NCBI GenBank assembly: GCA_945878405.1
Contig: CAMCTJ010000005.1
Location: 86,350-150,349, forward strand
Source of the DNA: Bdellovibrio sp. ZAP7
GTDB taxonomy: Bacteria > Bdellovibrionota > FAC87 > UBA2466
Direction of reading: 5' to 3'
DNA: 64,000 bases
Part shown: positions 34,206 through 43,496 of the stretch, in pieces
Position numbering within the stretch: the first letter of the stretch is position 1
Layout: every line of letters begins with the position of its first letter
Notes under the pieces: model-generated
Databases searched by the model: none
Told to the model about the DNA's origin: nothing
The model's input: only the letters and a program-made list of their open reading frames with translations
Translations under genes and position numbers: made by a program

Positions 34206-35531
34206 GTGTCTCCCAGGAAAGCTTCTATTGTAGAACAAATATTAGTTCTGTTTGTTTTTATCAGTTATTCCTATTGCATAAATTATCCGCTGCCTTCTCG
34301 ATTCGATAATCCTATTTTGTTATCTATTTTTCAGAAGGGTGCAAAACTGATCGCAGTCCTGTTGCCCGTGGTTTTCTTGGCCAGACAACCCAGGATGTTT
34401 CTAAGAACGATTACACAATCTAAGCCGCTTCTCTTGTTCTTTTTTTGGTGTAGTGCTTCCATTTATTGGTCGGCAGATCCTCTTTTAACTTTAAAAGAGG
34501 TAACCCTGCTTGGAATAGTAATAGTTTTTTCGACTTACTTGGCATGCAATTTCAGCCTCTCCAATATTTTATTCTTAATTGTTGGTTGTGGAGGGCTAGG
34601 AGCCTTTCTCAGTTTGATTATGTGGCTGTTTTATCCACAAGAGTCTTGGTCAAGTATTACTCTGGGAGCAGACGGGGAAGAGTTGTTGGGTTTTAAAGGC
34701 TCCTATGTGCATAAGAACCATCTGGCCTTTGCAATGAACGTTTCTATCTTAAGCTTGTTCTTTTTGTGGCGAATGAGACAAATATCTCTGACTCTTGCAT
34801 TGCCCCTGTTAGCACTTTTTAGTTTTCTTTTGTTTTGCAGTTCCTCAGCTGCAAATTATATTGGGTTTTTCTTAGTGCTTTTTCTCTGTGCCTTCGGCTT
34901 TTTGCTTTCTGAGAAGAAATCCTCAAGCAGACGTTATATTTTCCTTGCGGCATTAATTATGATTGGCTGTTTAGTCTCTGGAGGAAGCGGAACCTACCAT
35001 CTAGTTGCTAAAAAATTAAACAGATCTAGCTCATTAACTGGCCGAACACAGATCTGGAAACTTTCAGTATATGCTATAAAAAAGCAACCCATTTTGGGCT
35101 ATGGGTTCAATAGTTTTTGGCCCAAACACAAAGACCTTAGCAAGTTTTCAGAAGCCTCTACGATATGGAACAAATTAAAGTGGTCTGTACCTCAGGCGCA
35201 TAATGGATATTTGGATTTGGTATTGAATACGGGGATGGTGGGTGCAGCTATCATACTCGGACTTTTTGTAATTCAGATAATTCAACTCACAAAAATGTTT
35301 CAGAACGCCAACTTCGATCAGAGAGTAAGAGAGGTAGCTGTTTTTGGATTAAGTTACTGGATCTTGATTATCTACATAAATTTCGCCGAAAGTTTTTTGT
35401 TAAATATTCGCTATTATTATCAGTTCGTCCTTCTCTACTTTGTTTTTGTTGCAGGCGGGCCTCTCAACTTTAAGAATATCCCAATCAATCTATTTGTTTC
35501 AAAAACAAGCGGTGATGGGGATTCAAAATGA
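34206..35531 (+). CDS. O-antigen polymerase/ligase-like membrane protein (Wzy/WaaL type)
   Basis: 441 residues with about eleven membrane segments and a periplasmic loop holding NRSSSLTGRTQIWKLS and GYGFNSFW...VPQAHNGYLDLVLNTG. The R-x-x-W and H-N-G-Y-L-D signatures are those of the O-antigen ligase/Wzy superfamily (PF04932). It polymerises or transfers a lipid-linked glycan outside the inner membrane. The start is GTG 34206 without a clear Shine-Dalgarno. The 3' end overlaps the GT2 start by 17 bases. Polymerase is likelier than ligase given the neighbouring flippase, but this is not proven. Confidence 0.82.
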   Translation: MSPRKASIVEQILVLFVFISYSYCINYPLPSRFDNPILLSIFQKGAKLIAVLLPVVFLARQPRMFLRTITQSKPLLLFFFWCSASIYWSADPLLTLKEVTLLGIVIVFSTYLACNFSLSNILFLIVGCGGLGAFLSLIMWLFYPQESWSSITLGADGEELLGFKGSYVHKNHLAFAMNVSILSLFFLWRMRQISLTLALPLLALFSFLLFCSSSAANYIGFFLVLFLCAFGFLLSEKKSSSRRYIFLAALIMIGCLVSGGSGTYHLVAKKLNRSSSLTGRTQIWKLSVYAIKKQPILGYGFNSFWPKHKDLSKFSEASTIWNKLKWSVPQAHNGYLDLVLNTGMVGAAIILGLFVIQIIQLTKMFQNANFDQRVREVAVFGLSYWILIIYINFAESFLLNIRYYYQFVLLYFVFVAGGPLNFKNIPINLFVSKTSGDGDSK

Positions 35532-36411
35532 AGAGCCCACAAGTTATAGGAGAGAGTTTGTGAGAGGAGCAAATGTTGTTGTTCTCATGGCTAGTCATAA
35601 TCGAAGAGAGTTTACCCTAAAGGCAATAACGGCCCTTCAAAATCAAAAAGTTAATGAAGCCCTTCCGTTTGCTTGGAATCTAGTTCTTGTGGATGATGGT
35701 TCATCCGATGGTACGGCTGAATCAGTTCGGCAGCTTTTACCGGAGGTTCATCTCATCCGTGGTAATGGTAATCTTTTTTGGGCTAAGGCAATGGCTCTTG
35801 CGGAATCTGCCGCCATCACATTCCCTTATACGCATATCTTATGGTTAAACGATGATACGTTTCTTGATTCCAACGCCCTGTTGGAGCTTTTGGCAGCATC
35901 CCAGGAAGCCCCTTCTGCAATTATTGTAGGGGGTGCTAGAGATCCACTTAGCAAAGAACTTACCTATGGTGGTTTAAAGAAAAAAGATTACCACCCCTTA
36001 AGATTTAGCAACTTGGCTCCGTCAAACAAATTACAAAGTGTAGATACTTTCAATGGAAATATAGTACTGATTCCACGAGCGGCTCACGAACACATTGGGC
36101 TTATCGATAATGGGTTTTCTCATGGTTATGCCGATCTTGACTACGGACTCAGAACTAAAAAAAACGGCGTTGCGATATTTCAGGCAAAGGGAACTCTTGG
36201 GGTGTGTTCGCGAACCGTGCACACTCAAAAATTCAATTTAAACATTGTTAAAAGATGGATGTTTCTGGAGTCGCCAAAAGGCATACCCTGGCACTCAGAA
36301 TATAGATTTCTAAGACGGCATGGAGGGGGGCTTTGGTGGTTTTTTCTAATATTTGGTTATTTAAAGCGCCTCTTTTTTGGAGTCAGCAAGAAGATTCATG
36401 AAGCCGATTGA
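35515..36411 (+). CDS. Glycosyltransferase family 2
   Basis: 298 residues. GT-A motifs: VVVLMASHNRREFTLKAI at the N-terminus, LVLVDDGSSDGTAES, the GNGNLFWAKAMALAESAA stretch and the metal-binding LWLNDDTFLD. The GNGNLFW pattern occurs in rhamnosyl- and galactofuranosyl-like GT2 enzymes. The ATG at 35515 is chosen because the upstream extension to 35440 lies inside the polymerase gene and lacks homology. The gene converges on the flippase with a 7-base gap, marking the border between the rightward and leftward halves of the locus. Confidence 0.85.
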   Translation: MGIQNEEPTSYRREFVRGANVVVLMASHNRREFTLKAITALQNQKVNEALPFAWNLVLVDDGSSDGTAESVRQLLPEVHLIRGNGNLFWAKAMALAESAAITFPYTHILWLNDDTFLDSNALLELLAASQEAPSAIIVGGARDPLSKELTYGGLKKKDYHPLRFSNLAPSNKLQSVDTFNGNIVLIPRAAHEHIGLIDNGFSHGYADLDYGLRTKKNGVAIFQAKGTLGVCSRTVHTQKFNLNIVKRWMFLESPKGIPWHSEYRFLRRHGGGLWWFFLIFGYLKRLFFGVSKKIHEAD

Positions 36412-36418
36412 GCTTGCT

Positions 36419-37708
36419 TCATATCAACCCTCGCAGCAAGATCAGGCTTCCCAAAAGAAACCAGAGTCCCAAGGTCTTGTGCCAGGCAAAAGGCCCCAAC
36501 TTACTTTGTATGATAAGAAGTGGAAGAAGGGAGACAAGGCTCGCACTGGCTTCTGCCATTGCCCATCCAGTTATTCCAAAATGGGGGATGAGTAAAACAC
36601 CGAATAGAATGAGGCTAATGAGGGATGCGATCGCCAGGAAAAAACGGGTTCGATGAGCCTCTAACGAAATTAAGGCGGCCTGAAGCACATAAAGTGAAGA
36701 GGTGGTAAATGTTGAAAAACAAAGCCATGGGAGCAGGGTGAAACTGCTCTTCCACTGTTCTCCCAGAATGGTTTCAAAAATTAAATTGGGTGTCCAAGCG
36801 AGTAAGACAAAAAGAATTCCAAAAGCTAGCGTATTTCCAAAAAGATTTGCGGAGATGAAACTTTTCAGCCTAAGGGTGTCCGCAACATGATTTCCACACA
36901 CAATGTTTGAGATTCGCGTATTTGGGCCTTGTAGAAAACTCGCTCGGGAAATAATTTTTCTGACCAGGCCCAGTTCACCGGTGCTAGAAATGCCTAGCTT
37001 GGCAGTCGTAATAAAGCTGAAACTAAGGCCTTCTAGCCCAGAAATCAATGAGACCCCAACGACGGGAGCTCCGCTTTTAAGGATTGATTTCAAAGTGGAG
37101 CGATGCAAGCCGAATCTGGGGCGATAGGAACTTAATGAAATGAGACTGAAGAGAAGCGTAAGGTTTTGCGCCCACCATGCAATTACAGGGGCCCAAACTC
37201 CTTTTTGTAAATAAGCTAAAGCGCCTCCCACCGTGAGAAATACTAAATGAGCGGCTATTTCGGCACTGGCGATTTCTTTGGATTTTAATTCCTTCTCGAG
37301 TGAGATTCGGAAAGCGGTGTTGGCCAGGAAAAGAGGCAAAGAAAAAATCAGCCATTTTGCAGCTTGAATCGTTTCGAGTTGACTCGATTTGAAAAAGAAA
37401 AGTCCCAAAAAAATAAGAGCGGAGATAAGAAGAGATAAACCAAGAACAAAAGTAAAGTATAGGTTTAATCCTTGATTAAAGTTTTGTGGTTTCTCGCGAT
37501 AAAGAAATGGAGGGATTCCAAACTGGCAGGCCTGGACCAGGTACTCAAGTCCTGTAGTGCAAATAAAATAAGCACCATAAGCGGTAGGACCAATCTGACG
37601 GGCTATCAGTACAGCACTTCCAAAGGAAAGAGCCATGCTGAGAGCCTGTCTTCCAATAAAAAACTGATAGGCTTTACTAATTTCTTGGGAGCTAAAAAGC
37701 ATGCTCAT
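36419..37708 (-). CDS. Polysaccharide flippase, Wzx/MATE-like
   Basis: 429 residues with twelve or more membrane segments, starting with FIGRQALSMALSFGSAVLIARQIGPTAYG, the usual first segment of oligosaccharide flippases of the MOP superfamily. It would move undecaprenyl-linked repeat units across the inner membrane. It overlaps the upstream sugar-phosphate transferase by 17 bases (ATG 37708; ATG 37702 is an alternative), so the enzyme that starts the repeat unit and the flippase are coupled. The C-terminal segments (GITGWAMAEASASLVSLLPL) are normal. Confidence 0.85.
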   Translation of the reverse strand: MSMLFSSQEISKAYQFFIGRQALSMALSFGSAVLIARQIGPTAYGAYFICTTGLEYLVQACQFGIPPFLYREKPQNFNQGLNLYFTFVLGLSLLISALIFLGLFFFKSSQLETIQAAKWLIFSLPLFLANTAFRISLEKELKSKEIASAEIAAHLVFLTVGGALAYLQKGVWAPVIAWWAQNLTLLFSLISLSSYRPRFGLHRSTLKSILKSGAPVVGVSLISGLEGLSFSFITTAKLGISSTGELGLVRKIISRASFLQGPNTRISNIVCGNHVADTLRLKSFISANLFGNTLAFGILFVLLAWTPNLIFETILGEQWKSSFTLLPWLCFSTFTTSSLYVLQAALISLEAHRTRFFLAIASLISLILFGVLLIPHFGITGWAMAEASASLVSLLPLLIIQSKLGPFAWHKTLGLWFLLGSLILLRGLI

Positions 37709-39158
37709 CGCCTACGAATACCTTAGGAATGCTTCTGAGAAGAATCAGGCAATCAAAGAAAAGGGACCAGTGCTTCACATAATACAAATCGTAGTCGACC
37801 CTAGATTGCAATTGCTCCGTGGTTTCGATCAGGCCTCGATGGCCGTTTACTTGAGCCCAACCTGTCATCCCCGGTTTAATTTTGTGTCTTAAGCTATACC
37901 CTTGTATGACATTTCGATATTTCTCTGAGTGCTCCCAAGCAAAAGGTCGAGGCCCGACGAGACTCATTTCTCCCCGAATGACATTTAATAATTGAGGCAG
38001 CTCATCTAACGAATATTTTCTCAACCATTTTCCGAGCCGAGTGATTCTAGGGTCGTTTTTTTCAGCGGGCATAGGATAATTCTCTGCAGGCTGCACATAC
38101 ATGCTTCTGAATTTCCAAATATCGAGAGGCTTCGTTCCCAGCCCCACTCGTTTTTGACGAAAAAAGATGGGGCCCGGTGAAGACAGTTTGATGAGGGAGG
38201 CAATTATCAAAAAGACTGGAGAAAGTACAAGTAGGATTGTAATGCCCAAAACGAGATCCATGGTTCTTTTTAGGAACCGTTTTCCACCATAAAAGGGAGT
38301 GTCGCGAAGAGTAATCACCGGAATACCCGAGAGTTCTCCAAGCGATGAATTCATCAGATCAAACTGAAAAATATCAGGTACAAAAGCTACTGAAGCCGTA
38401 GTGTCTGACAAGAGAGTCATGAGCTCAAGAATTCTTTCTTCTTGTCGCATGGGCAAAGTAATTATTACGAGATCAATTTCTTCGTTTTCGATGTGTTGAA
38501 CCAGGGCCTGTGGAGAATCCAAAAATGTTGCTCCAATAGGCACTGGGATCCTCTGCTCTTTTCTGTAGTCAAAAAAACCAACGACGTTTAAATCAGAAAT
38601 AATGGATGACCGGCTTCTATTGTAGAGTTCTGTACCGATAGGAGTTACTCCCACAACTACGGCGCGTAGTCTTACACTGTTGAGCAAGGGACGGGTTTTT
38701 TGTAAGCCCAGTGAAGTTATCCAAAGACTCAAGGGTATGGTGAAAGCACTGAATATCCATTGATGGGGAGAAAAAGGACCCTGGCCAAGATGGTTTGCAA
38801 AAAGCTGAAAATAAACAAAAAGAGTCAGGCACCATCCCAGAGCTAATTTAAAAAGAACCTTAAAACTTTCCCGCCAAGTGGCATCATTAGTAGAGGAAAT
38901 GAAAGTTCTAAAACTCAAAAATGAGATCGAAAAGAAACAGGCCCAATCCATAAAGAACGTGGGACTGTTAAAGGTTTTCCATCCGGAAAGACTCACAGAG
39001 CCAAAAAAAGACGCGAAGAGAGCAAAGCCTAAGGATTCATTACGCTTTTGAAATGACCAAGGAGCTGAGTGGGTAAGGTTTGCTCGTCGAGTCGTTAAGT
39101 TCCCACCAGGCAGAAGTGTGGAAACTTTGGGTTTTGTTTTTTTTTCGGGTGAAGACAT
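37692..39158 (-). CDS. Second polyprenyl-phosphate sugar-1-phosphate transferase
   Basis: 488 residues. The N-terminal half has four membrane segments and a Rossmann-like domain (VVVGVTPIGTELYNR). The catalytic C-terminus shows SPGPIFFRQKRVG, IWKFRSMY, YSLDELPQLLNV, MSLVGPRP and PGMTGWAQVNGHRG. It should start lipid-linked repeat-unit assembly, as its paralogue at 1618-3036 does; the two are similar mainly in the catalytic domain. Genes are ordered transferase then flippase on the minus strand. The N-terminal 40 residues are hydrophilic, Lys/Thr-rich and unusually long for the family. Confidence 0.9.
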   Translation of the reverse strand: MSSPEKKTKPKVSTLLPGGNLTTRRANLTHSAPWSFQKRNESLGFALFASFFGSVSLSGWKTFNSPTFFMDWACFFSISFLSFRTFISSTNDATWRESFKVLFKLALGWCLTLFVYFQLFANHLGQGPFSPHQWIFSAFTIPLSLWITSLGLQKTRPLLNSVRLRAVVVGVTPIGTELYNRSRSSIISDLNVVGFFDYRKEQRIPVPIGATFLDSPQALVQHIENEEIDLVIITLPMRQEERILELMTLLSDTTASVAFVPDIFQFDLMNSSLGELSGIPVITLRDTPFYGGKRFLKRTMDLVLGITILLVLSPVFLIIASLIKLSSPGPIFFRQKRVGLGTKPLDIWKFRSMYVQPAENYPMPAEKNDPRITRLGKWLRKYSLDELPQLLNVIRGEMSLVGPRPFAWEHSEKYRNVIQGYSLRHKIKPGMTGWAQVNGHRGLIETTEQLQSRVDYDLYYVKHWSLFFDCLILLRSIPKVFVGDEHAF

Positions 39159-39243
39159 TATTAAATGGGGAGAGTGGTTAGAGGAACCTATTAAAATTAT
39201 AAGGCAAAAAAAGAAAGAATGAAAGCTGTAGGGGAAGCTAAAG

Positions 39244-40004
39244 CTAAGACTGTCTGGTGCTTACTTTTAGTTTAGCCTCACGATAAATATGCATCAGCTT
39301 TTCATAGTTTGCCGACTCTGTGTATCGAGCCGAAAACTCCTTCAACGCACCTAAGCTAAGTTCTCGAAGCTTATCCGGAGCATTCCAAATGGAGACAAGA
39401 CTATTGTATAAGCTTTCTGAGTTTCCAGATTGAAATACGACGCCGTTCTCATGATGCGAAACCAACATCCCCAGGGAGCCGATATCGGAAACGGCAACTG
39501 GAGTTCCATGGGCAAAGGCCTCAATGATCACCCGTGGAAAACATTCAAACCATTCTGAAGGCACTACTAAAAGGCGAGATTTTGCAATTTCCCTGATGGT
39601 CGACTCATTTGAAAGGTACAAGGTGAGCCATTTCTGAACAGCATAGCAGAGGGACAAAACAAGCGATAATTGTGAAGCGTGAGAACTTTTGCAGCATCAC
39701 CCCTAACCGATTGAAAAATAGCGGGGGATATCAAGGGAAACGTATTGTGGGCATGGATAATATCGGGCCTGAAGGTGCGGGCTATTTTTGAAAGTCGACG
39801 TGTTTCCCAGGGATTCCAGGGAGTACTCAATGCACCCAATAAAGTTCCAAAGGCGCCTTTAGAGGCTAGCTCGTCGCTGTGTCTTTTGTGAACAAAAACT
39901 TCATGGCCTCGTGACTCAAGCATTTCCCGCTCAGCTTCGAAGACCTTATTCTCTCCTGAAGGAAAATCGGATCGGTAGTGGTTATGAACGAGAAGTATTT
40001 TCAC
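39244..40004 (-). pseudogene. Glycosyltransferase family 4 broken by an internal deletion and frameshift
   Basis: The first reading frame (40004-39567) encodes a normal GT4 N-terminus (MKILLVHNHYRSDFPSGENK ... LTLHNYRLFCPSAMLF) and then runs into nonsense. A second frame (39657-39244) encodes a normal C-terminus (YLSNESTIREIAKSRLLVVP, then SEWFECFPRVIIEAFAHGTP). The two parts together are about 250 residues against the usual 380-400, and the middle of the protein is missing. The junction lies near 39630. A deletion of roughly 400 bases, not a multiple of three, explains it. GTG 40004 overlaps the upstream lipoprotein stop by 3 bases (GTGA). A sequencing error alone could not explain the missing middle. 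Confidence 0.8.
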
Positions 40005-40834
40005 CCATCAAACCGCGTAATGGGGAGCAGAAAACTTTTTTGATTTACCCATTCCCAAAGGGCCTTTCTTGGGGCTACAGAAACAGAAAAATCATAGGAG
40101 TTTTTTGCGTTGGGATCTCTTCGGACAATCAAATAACCAAACCAAAAAGGAACCATCTCAGGAAAAATTTTACCGGTCTCGGTTTTGCTCAGCACCTCTT
40201 TTTTCAATTGATCTGAAAACCAAGGCTCCTTTGGAATCGTGAAATTGTTACTGGCTATTCCTCGGCTGGTATCCCACTGAATTGTCTTGTCGGCTTCAGA
40301 GAATGTGCCACGAAAAAAGGGGAGACCCATTTCGCCTGCGATCATTTCAAGTTTTGTGGGATCTGCCTTTGCTCGATTGAGAAGTGTTGATGCGACAGAG
40401 ATTTCTTTTTCGTGAAAAACTTTATCGTTATCGAAAATATTTTTTATCTTTTTATCAACTATTTTGGGGTAAAGATAGACCTCCGAAAAAGAATGGTTTC
40501 GTTGATAGCCTCTGAGGAGTGCTGCAACTTTTGAATCCCATTTCGCTTCCTTTTTCATGGTCTCTATTTCGGTAGTAATTTCCTGTGGGGTAATTCTCTG
40601 TCCCAACCCCGCTAAAATTTCGCTTCTCACTTTGTAACTTATGAGCTGCTCCATTGCTTCCTTTTGGGTAATTTTTGGATTAGCCAATTTCATCATTTCG
40701 TATCGAAGGTTAACGTCGTTTTTACTAATCCGTTGATTTCCAACGGAGGCAAGCCACTCCGTTCGATTGATACAGCTAGTAAGGTTGAGCAGGGCAATTA
40801 ATCCAATTGCGACGGGGGAAAGAAGCTTTGGCAT
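40001..40834 (-). CDS. SurA/parvulin-like lipoprotein, copy 2
   Basis: 277 residues with a lipobox (LNLTSC, Cys21), so a membrane-anchored periplasmic protein. It resembles the N-terminal chaperone part of SurA/PpiD-type peptidyl-prolyl isomerases (ASVGNQRISKNDVNLRYE...AMEQLISYKVRSEIL). No clear parvulin active-site motif is seen in the second half. It is a paralogue of the upstream gene (40907-41740), and both end with a YLIVR...YDFSVSVAPRKALWEW-like block. Such proteins (for example EpsD-type) occur in exopolysaccharide loci. Here it lies between glycosyltransferase genes, suggesting a role in glycan export or folding of its outer-membrane parts; this is inference. Confidence 0.65.
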   Translation of the reverse strand: MPKLLSPVAIGLIALLNLTSCINRTEWLASVGNQRISKNDVNLRYEMMKLANPKITQKEAMEQLISYKVRSEILAGLGQRITPQEITTEIETMKKEAKWDSKVAALLRGYQRNHSFSEVYLYPKIVDKKIKNIFDNDKVFHEKEISVASTLLNRAKADPTKLEMIAGEMGLPFFRGTFSEADKTIQWDTSRGIASNNFTIPKEPWFSDQLKKEVLSKTETGKIFPEMVPFWFGYLIVRRDPNAKNSYDFSVSVAPRKALWEWVNQKSFLLPITRFDG

Positions 40835-40906
40835 GAAAACCTCCTGACCATAATCTTAACGGAGGAATGGCTAAGAGCGCAACGTGCGATGAGCCAGATT
40901 GAGGTT

Positions 40907-41740
40907 CTATTTTTCGGCATTGGACTTAAAACGTGAAATCTGAATCATCATGCTATTTTCTTTTTCCCAGACCCAGCGCCCTTTTCTCGGGGCAACGGCC
41001 ATTGAAAACTGGTAACTATCTTTGGTGGACTTGTCATTTCTGACTATGAGGTAACCAAACCACAAGGGCCAATGAGCTGGTGCCACTTTTCCCAATTCGG
41101 ATTTTTGTAGAAAGTTACTTCTCAGGGCATTTCCAAACCAAGCTTTATCGGCTGGTACTTTAGATTGGCTAGCTACATCTCGATCTTGTTCCCATTCGAT
41201 CATGCCAGTTTGATTGTTTAAACTTCCTCTTAAGAAGGGAACCGAGAGTTCCTTGGCAATCGCTTCGAAGCGGGCGGGTTCTGATTGAGCTTTTTGCAGC
41301 AGATGATTTGCAAACTCCAATTCCTTTTTATGGAAAGCTGCATCTTTTTCGTAAAGGTCTCCAACTTTTTTATCGGCCACCTGGGGATATAGATAGACAT
41401 CTTTAAACGAGGAATCTTTTTCAAAAGTTGTTAAAAAGCTAGCAAGAGTCGGGTTCTTTTTTGCTTCGTTTCTTTGGCCCTCTAAAAAAGCATTGAGTTC
41501 AGATTCGCTAACGGATAATCCTTTCCCTTCCAAAATAATTTTTCTCACTTCAAAGGCGATCATTTGGTCCAATGCTGCCTTCTCATTCATATTGGGATCG
41601 AAAACCTTCATCATTTTTTCTCTCAGCTCGACAGTGTTTTTGCTGATTCTTTGATTGCCGACTGCAGCTACCCATTTTGTGCGGGTACAGCCCATCAGAG
41701 CGGTGAGGGTTAGCGCTAACGATAACAAAGCTTTGGACAT
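40907..41740 (-). CDS. SurA/parvulin-like lipoprotein, copy 1
   Basis: 277 residues with a lipobox (ALMGC) followed by WVAAVGNQRISKNTVELREK, a SurA-N-like helical region and a C-terminal block WPLWFGYLIVRNDKS shared with the next gene. Overall similarity to that gene runs through the whole length, so this is a tandem duplication with substantial divergence. ATG at 41740 follows GGAGGC at good spacing. It is divergent from the GT39-like gene. A full parvulin catalytic domain is not obvious; a chaperone-only role is possible. Confidence 0.65.
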   Translation of the reverse strand: MSKALLSLALTLTALMGCTRTKWVAAVGNQRISKNTVELREKMMKVFDPNMNEKAALDQMIAFEVRKIILEGKGLSVSESELNAFLEGQRNEAKKNPTLASFLTTFEKDSSFKDVYLYPQVADKKVGDLYEKDAAFHKKELEFANHLLQKAQSEPARFEAIAKELSVPFLRGSLNNQTGMIEWEQDRDVASQSKVPADKAWFGNALRSNFLQKSELGKVAPAHWPLWFGYLIVRNDKSTKDSYQFSMAVAPRKGRWVWEKENSMMIQISRFKSNAEK

Positions 41741-41868
41741 AATCGCCTCCAACTAAATTTAACGGCAAAGGCCGGCCGGTTTATGAGGAAATTTTAGGAT
41801 GTGTCAAAAGCTGAGGTGCCTGTTACAATTAATTATTTGTTAAAACCAAGTGATTATTGAACTTTTCC

Positions 41869-43284
41869 ATGTTTCACTCCCTAGAGATTAATGAAAAAAA
41901 ACAGAGCGTTTTCGCGTGGGGCGTTTGGTTACTTGTTGTGGGACTTATTATTTGGAATGTTTTTAGCCTGATAAGCTGTTCCAAAACTCTTGTTCTTCAT
42001 GAAGACGAGTACCAACACACCCATCTGGCTTGGAATACATTACGTGGAAAAATTCTTTATCGAGATTTTGATGAATCTCATGGTCCGTTAAGCACATTTC
42101 TTTACAGTCTCTTTTTAAAAATTAAGCCCCATGCTGTAGAGTCTATTTCTACTTTTTATTATCTCCGTTTTTTAAATGTGTTTTCGGTGTTGATTACCGG
42201 AGTGGTTTTGGGATTGTGTGTTTTTCAGCTCACAAATCTCAAGTTAGCTGGAGTCTTTGGGCTTTTGATTTACCTAGCAAGTCCCGCAGTGAGATCTTTA
42301 GCATTTAGAATTCGCCCTGATTGTTATGTGGCATTGTTTTCAGTGCTTTCCCTGTTTTGTTGGCTAAAAGGGAAAAAGTTTTTGATGGGCTTGTGCTTGG
42401 GTTTAGCTCTTGGGTTTCACGCAAAGTATTTGCCCATAAATTGCTTTATTCTTCTAACTGCTTTTGCTTTGAAAGTGAGAGGTAAAAATAAATTCTCTCT
42501 TTGTGTCTTGGGAGAAAGCCTCATTGGGGTGTCTCTAGGTTTATGGTTTTGGTACCACCGAGCACTTTCCTTTGCCTGGGAGAGTTTGTTGGTGGGTAAT
42601 TTCAGAACTGCCTATAAACGTCTGTTTGTGGAAGGGGATGTGACCCGCCTTTTTCGTATGGCCTCTCAAACCGAAGTTTGGGTGGGTGTTTTGGTGGTTC
42701 TAGCTTTTTTGACCTTCGGATTTCATTTCGTAAAAAAGAGAAAAATCGTTTCAAACACCGATTGGATAATGGCAGCCAGTTATTTTCTAGCAAGCATTTT
42801 ATTTCTTTTTGCGCCTGTGTGGAGTCATGCATTAGTCTTCGTAATTCCCACCGGATTAATTTTCTTGGTCTCTATTTTTTTTATTCCTTTCAAGTTTCAG
42901 AACGTTCTCCTAATGATGATTCTGGCTCTTTGTATTGCCTTGTCTTTTGTGGATCCCATTGAAAAAGACAGAGGAAAGGAAATATTTAGTCAACAGCTTC
43001 AATCGTTGGAGGCAGCCCTTAGAGAGACTAAACGCTCTGATAGAGTTTTTTATATTTGGACAAGTCGTTGCCCGGCTTATGTGTTTAATGAAGATCCTTC
43101 GAGAACTTGGATGAACGAATTTTCTCGAACGGTTCCCAACCAACCGATTCGAATGCTTCCTCCCATCGATTATTTGGCAATTCATCCGATGTTTTTGGGG
43201 TTAATAGATCAAGAGGAGAGAGACTATATTCAAAACCACTTCAAAGTTGACGGCTGCTTTTGGAAAAGAATCGAAAAAGGGTAA
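41869..43284 (+). CDS. GT39/GT83-like membrane glycosyltransferase
   Basis: 471 residues with about eleven membrane segments. The first periplasmic loop carries HEDEYQHTHLAWNTLRGKIL, then YRDFDESHGPLSTFLYSL. The acidic D-E pair and the GPL/F motif correspond to the catalytic loop of protein mannosyltransferase/ArnT-like enzymes, which use polyprenyl-phosphate sugars outside the membrane. It could decorate the neighbouring polysaccharide or a lipid. ATG 41869 is chosen; a TTG at 41857 would add four residues. No Shine-Dalgarno is seen. Confidence 0.72.
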   Translation: MFHSLEINEKKQSVFAWGVWLLVVGLIIWNVFSLISCSKTLVLHEDEYQHTHLAWNTLRGKILYRDFDESHGPLSTFLYSLFLKIKPHAVESISTFYYLRFLNVFSVLITGVVLGLCVFQLTNLKLAGVFGLLIYLASPAVRSLAFRIRPDCYVALFSVLSLFCWLKGKKFLMGLCLGLALGFHAKYLPINCFILLTAFALKVRGKNKFSLCVLGESLIGVSLGLWFWYHRALSFAWESLLVGNFRTAYKRLFVEGDVTRLFRMASQTEVWVGVLVVLAFLTFGFHFVKKRKIVSNTDWIMAASYFLASILFLFAPVWSHALVFVIPTGLIFLVSIFFIPFKFQNVLLMMILALCIALSFVDPIEKDRGKEIFSQQLQSLEAALRETKRSDRVFYIWTSRCPAYVFNEDPSRTWMNEFSRTVPNQPIRMLPPIDYLAIHPMFLGLIDQEERDYIQNHFKVDGCFWKRIEKG

Positions 43285-43443
43285 TGCTTTCAAAGCCCAC
43301 TGATTGAATACAGGGAGCCTTTTGAATGGGTGTCTAAGAATGGGCCGGGCAAAGTCCAATAGTTTAGAGGCGTTAGATGTTTTGAAAATCAGGGTGAAAA
43401 AAAGTTAGACGGTTGGAAATCCAATTTGCACCTGTCGATTTTG

Positions 43444-43456
43444 GCAAGTAACTTGC
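43444..43456. repeat. Short palindrome in the 43285-43496 gap
   Basis: GCAAGT-A-ACTTGC, six-base arms, lies about 40 bases before the 43497 gene. The rest of this 212-base gap shows no gene, terminator or clear promoter. The palindrome could be an operator but may be chance. Confidence 0.25.
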
Positions 43457-43496
43457 TCATTAAGAGAAGAAGATTAAGGGGTTTCAGGGGTAGGAT

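Noticed and set aside
39244-39657. Separate small glycosyltransferase gene
   Set aside because: It holds only the C-terminal part of a GT4 enzyme whose N-terminal part lies just upstream in another frame; it is better read as one broken gene.
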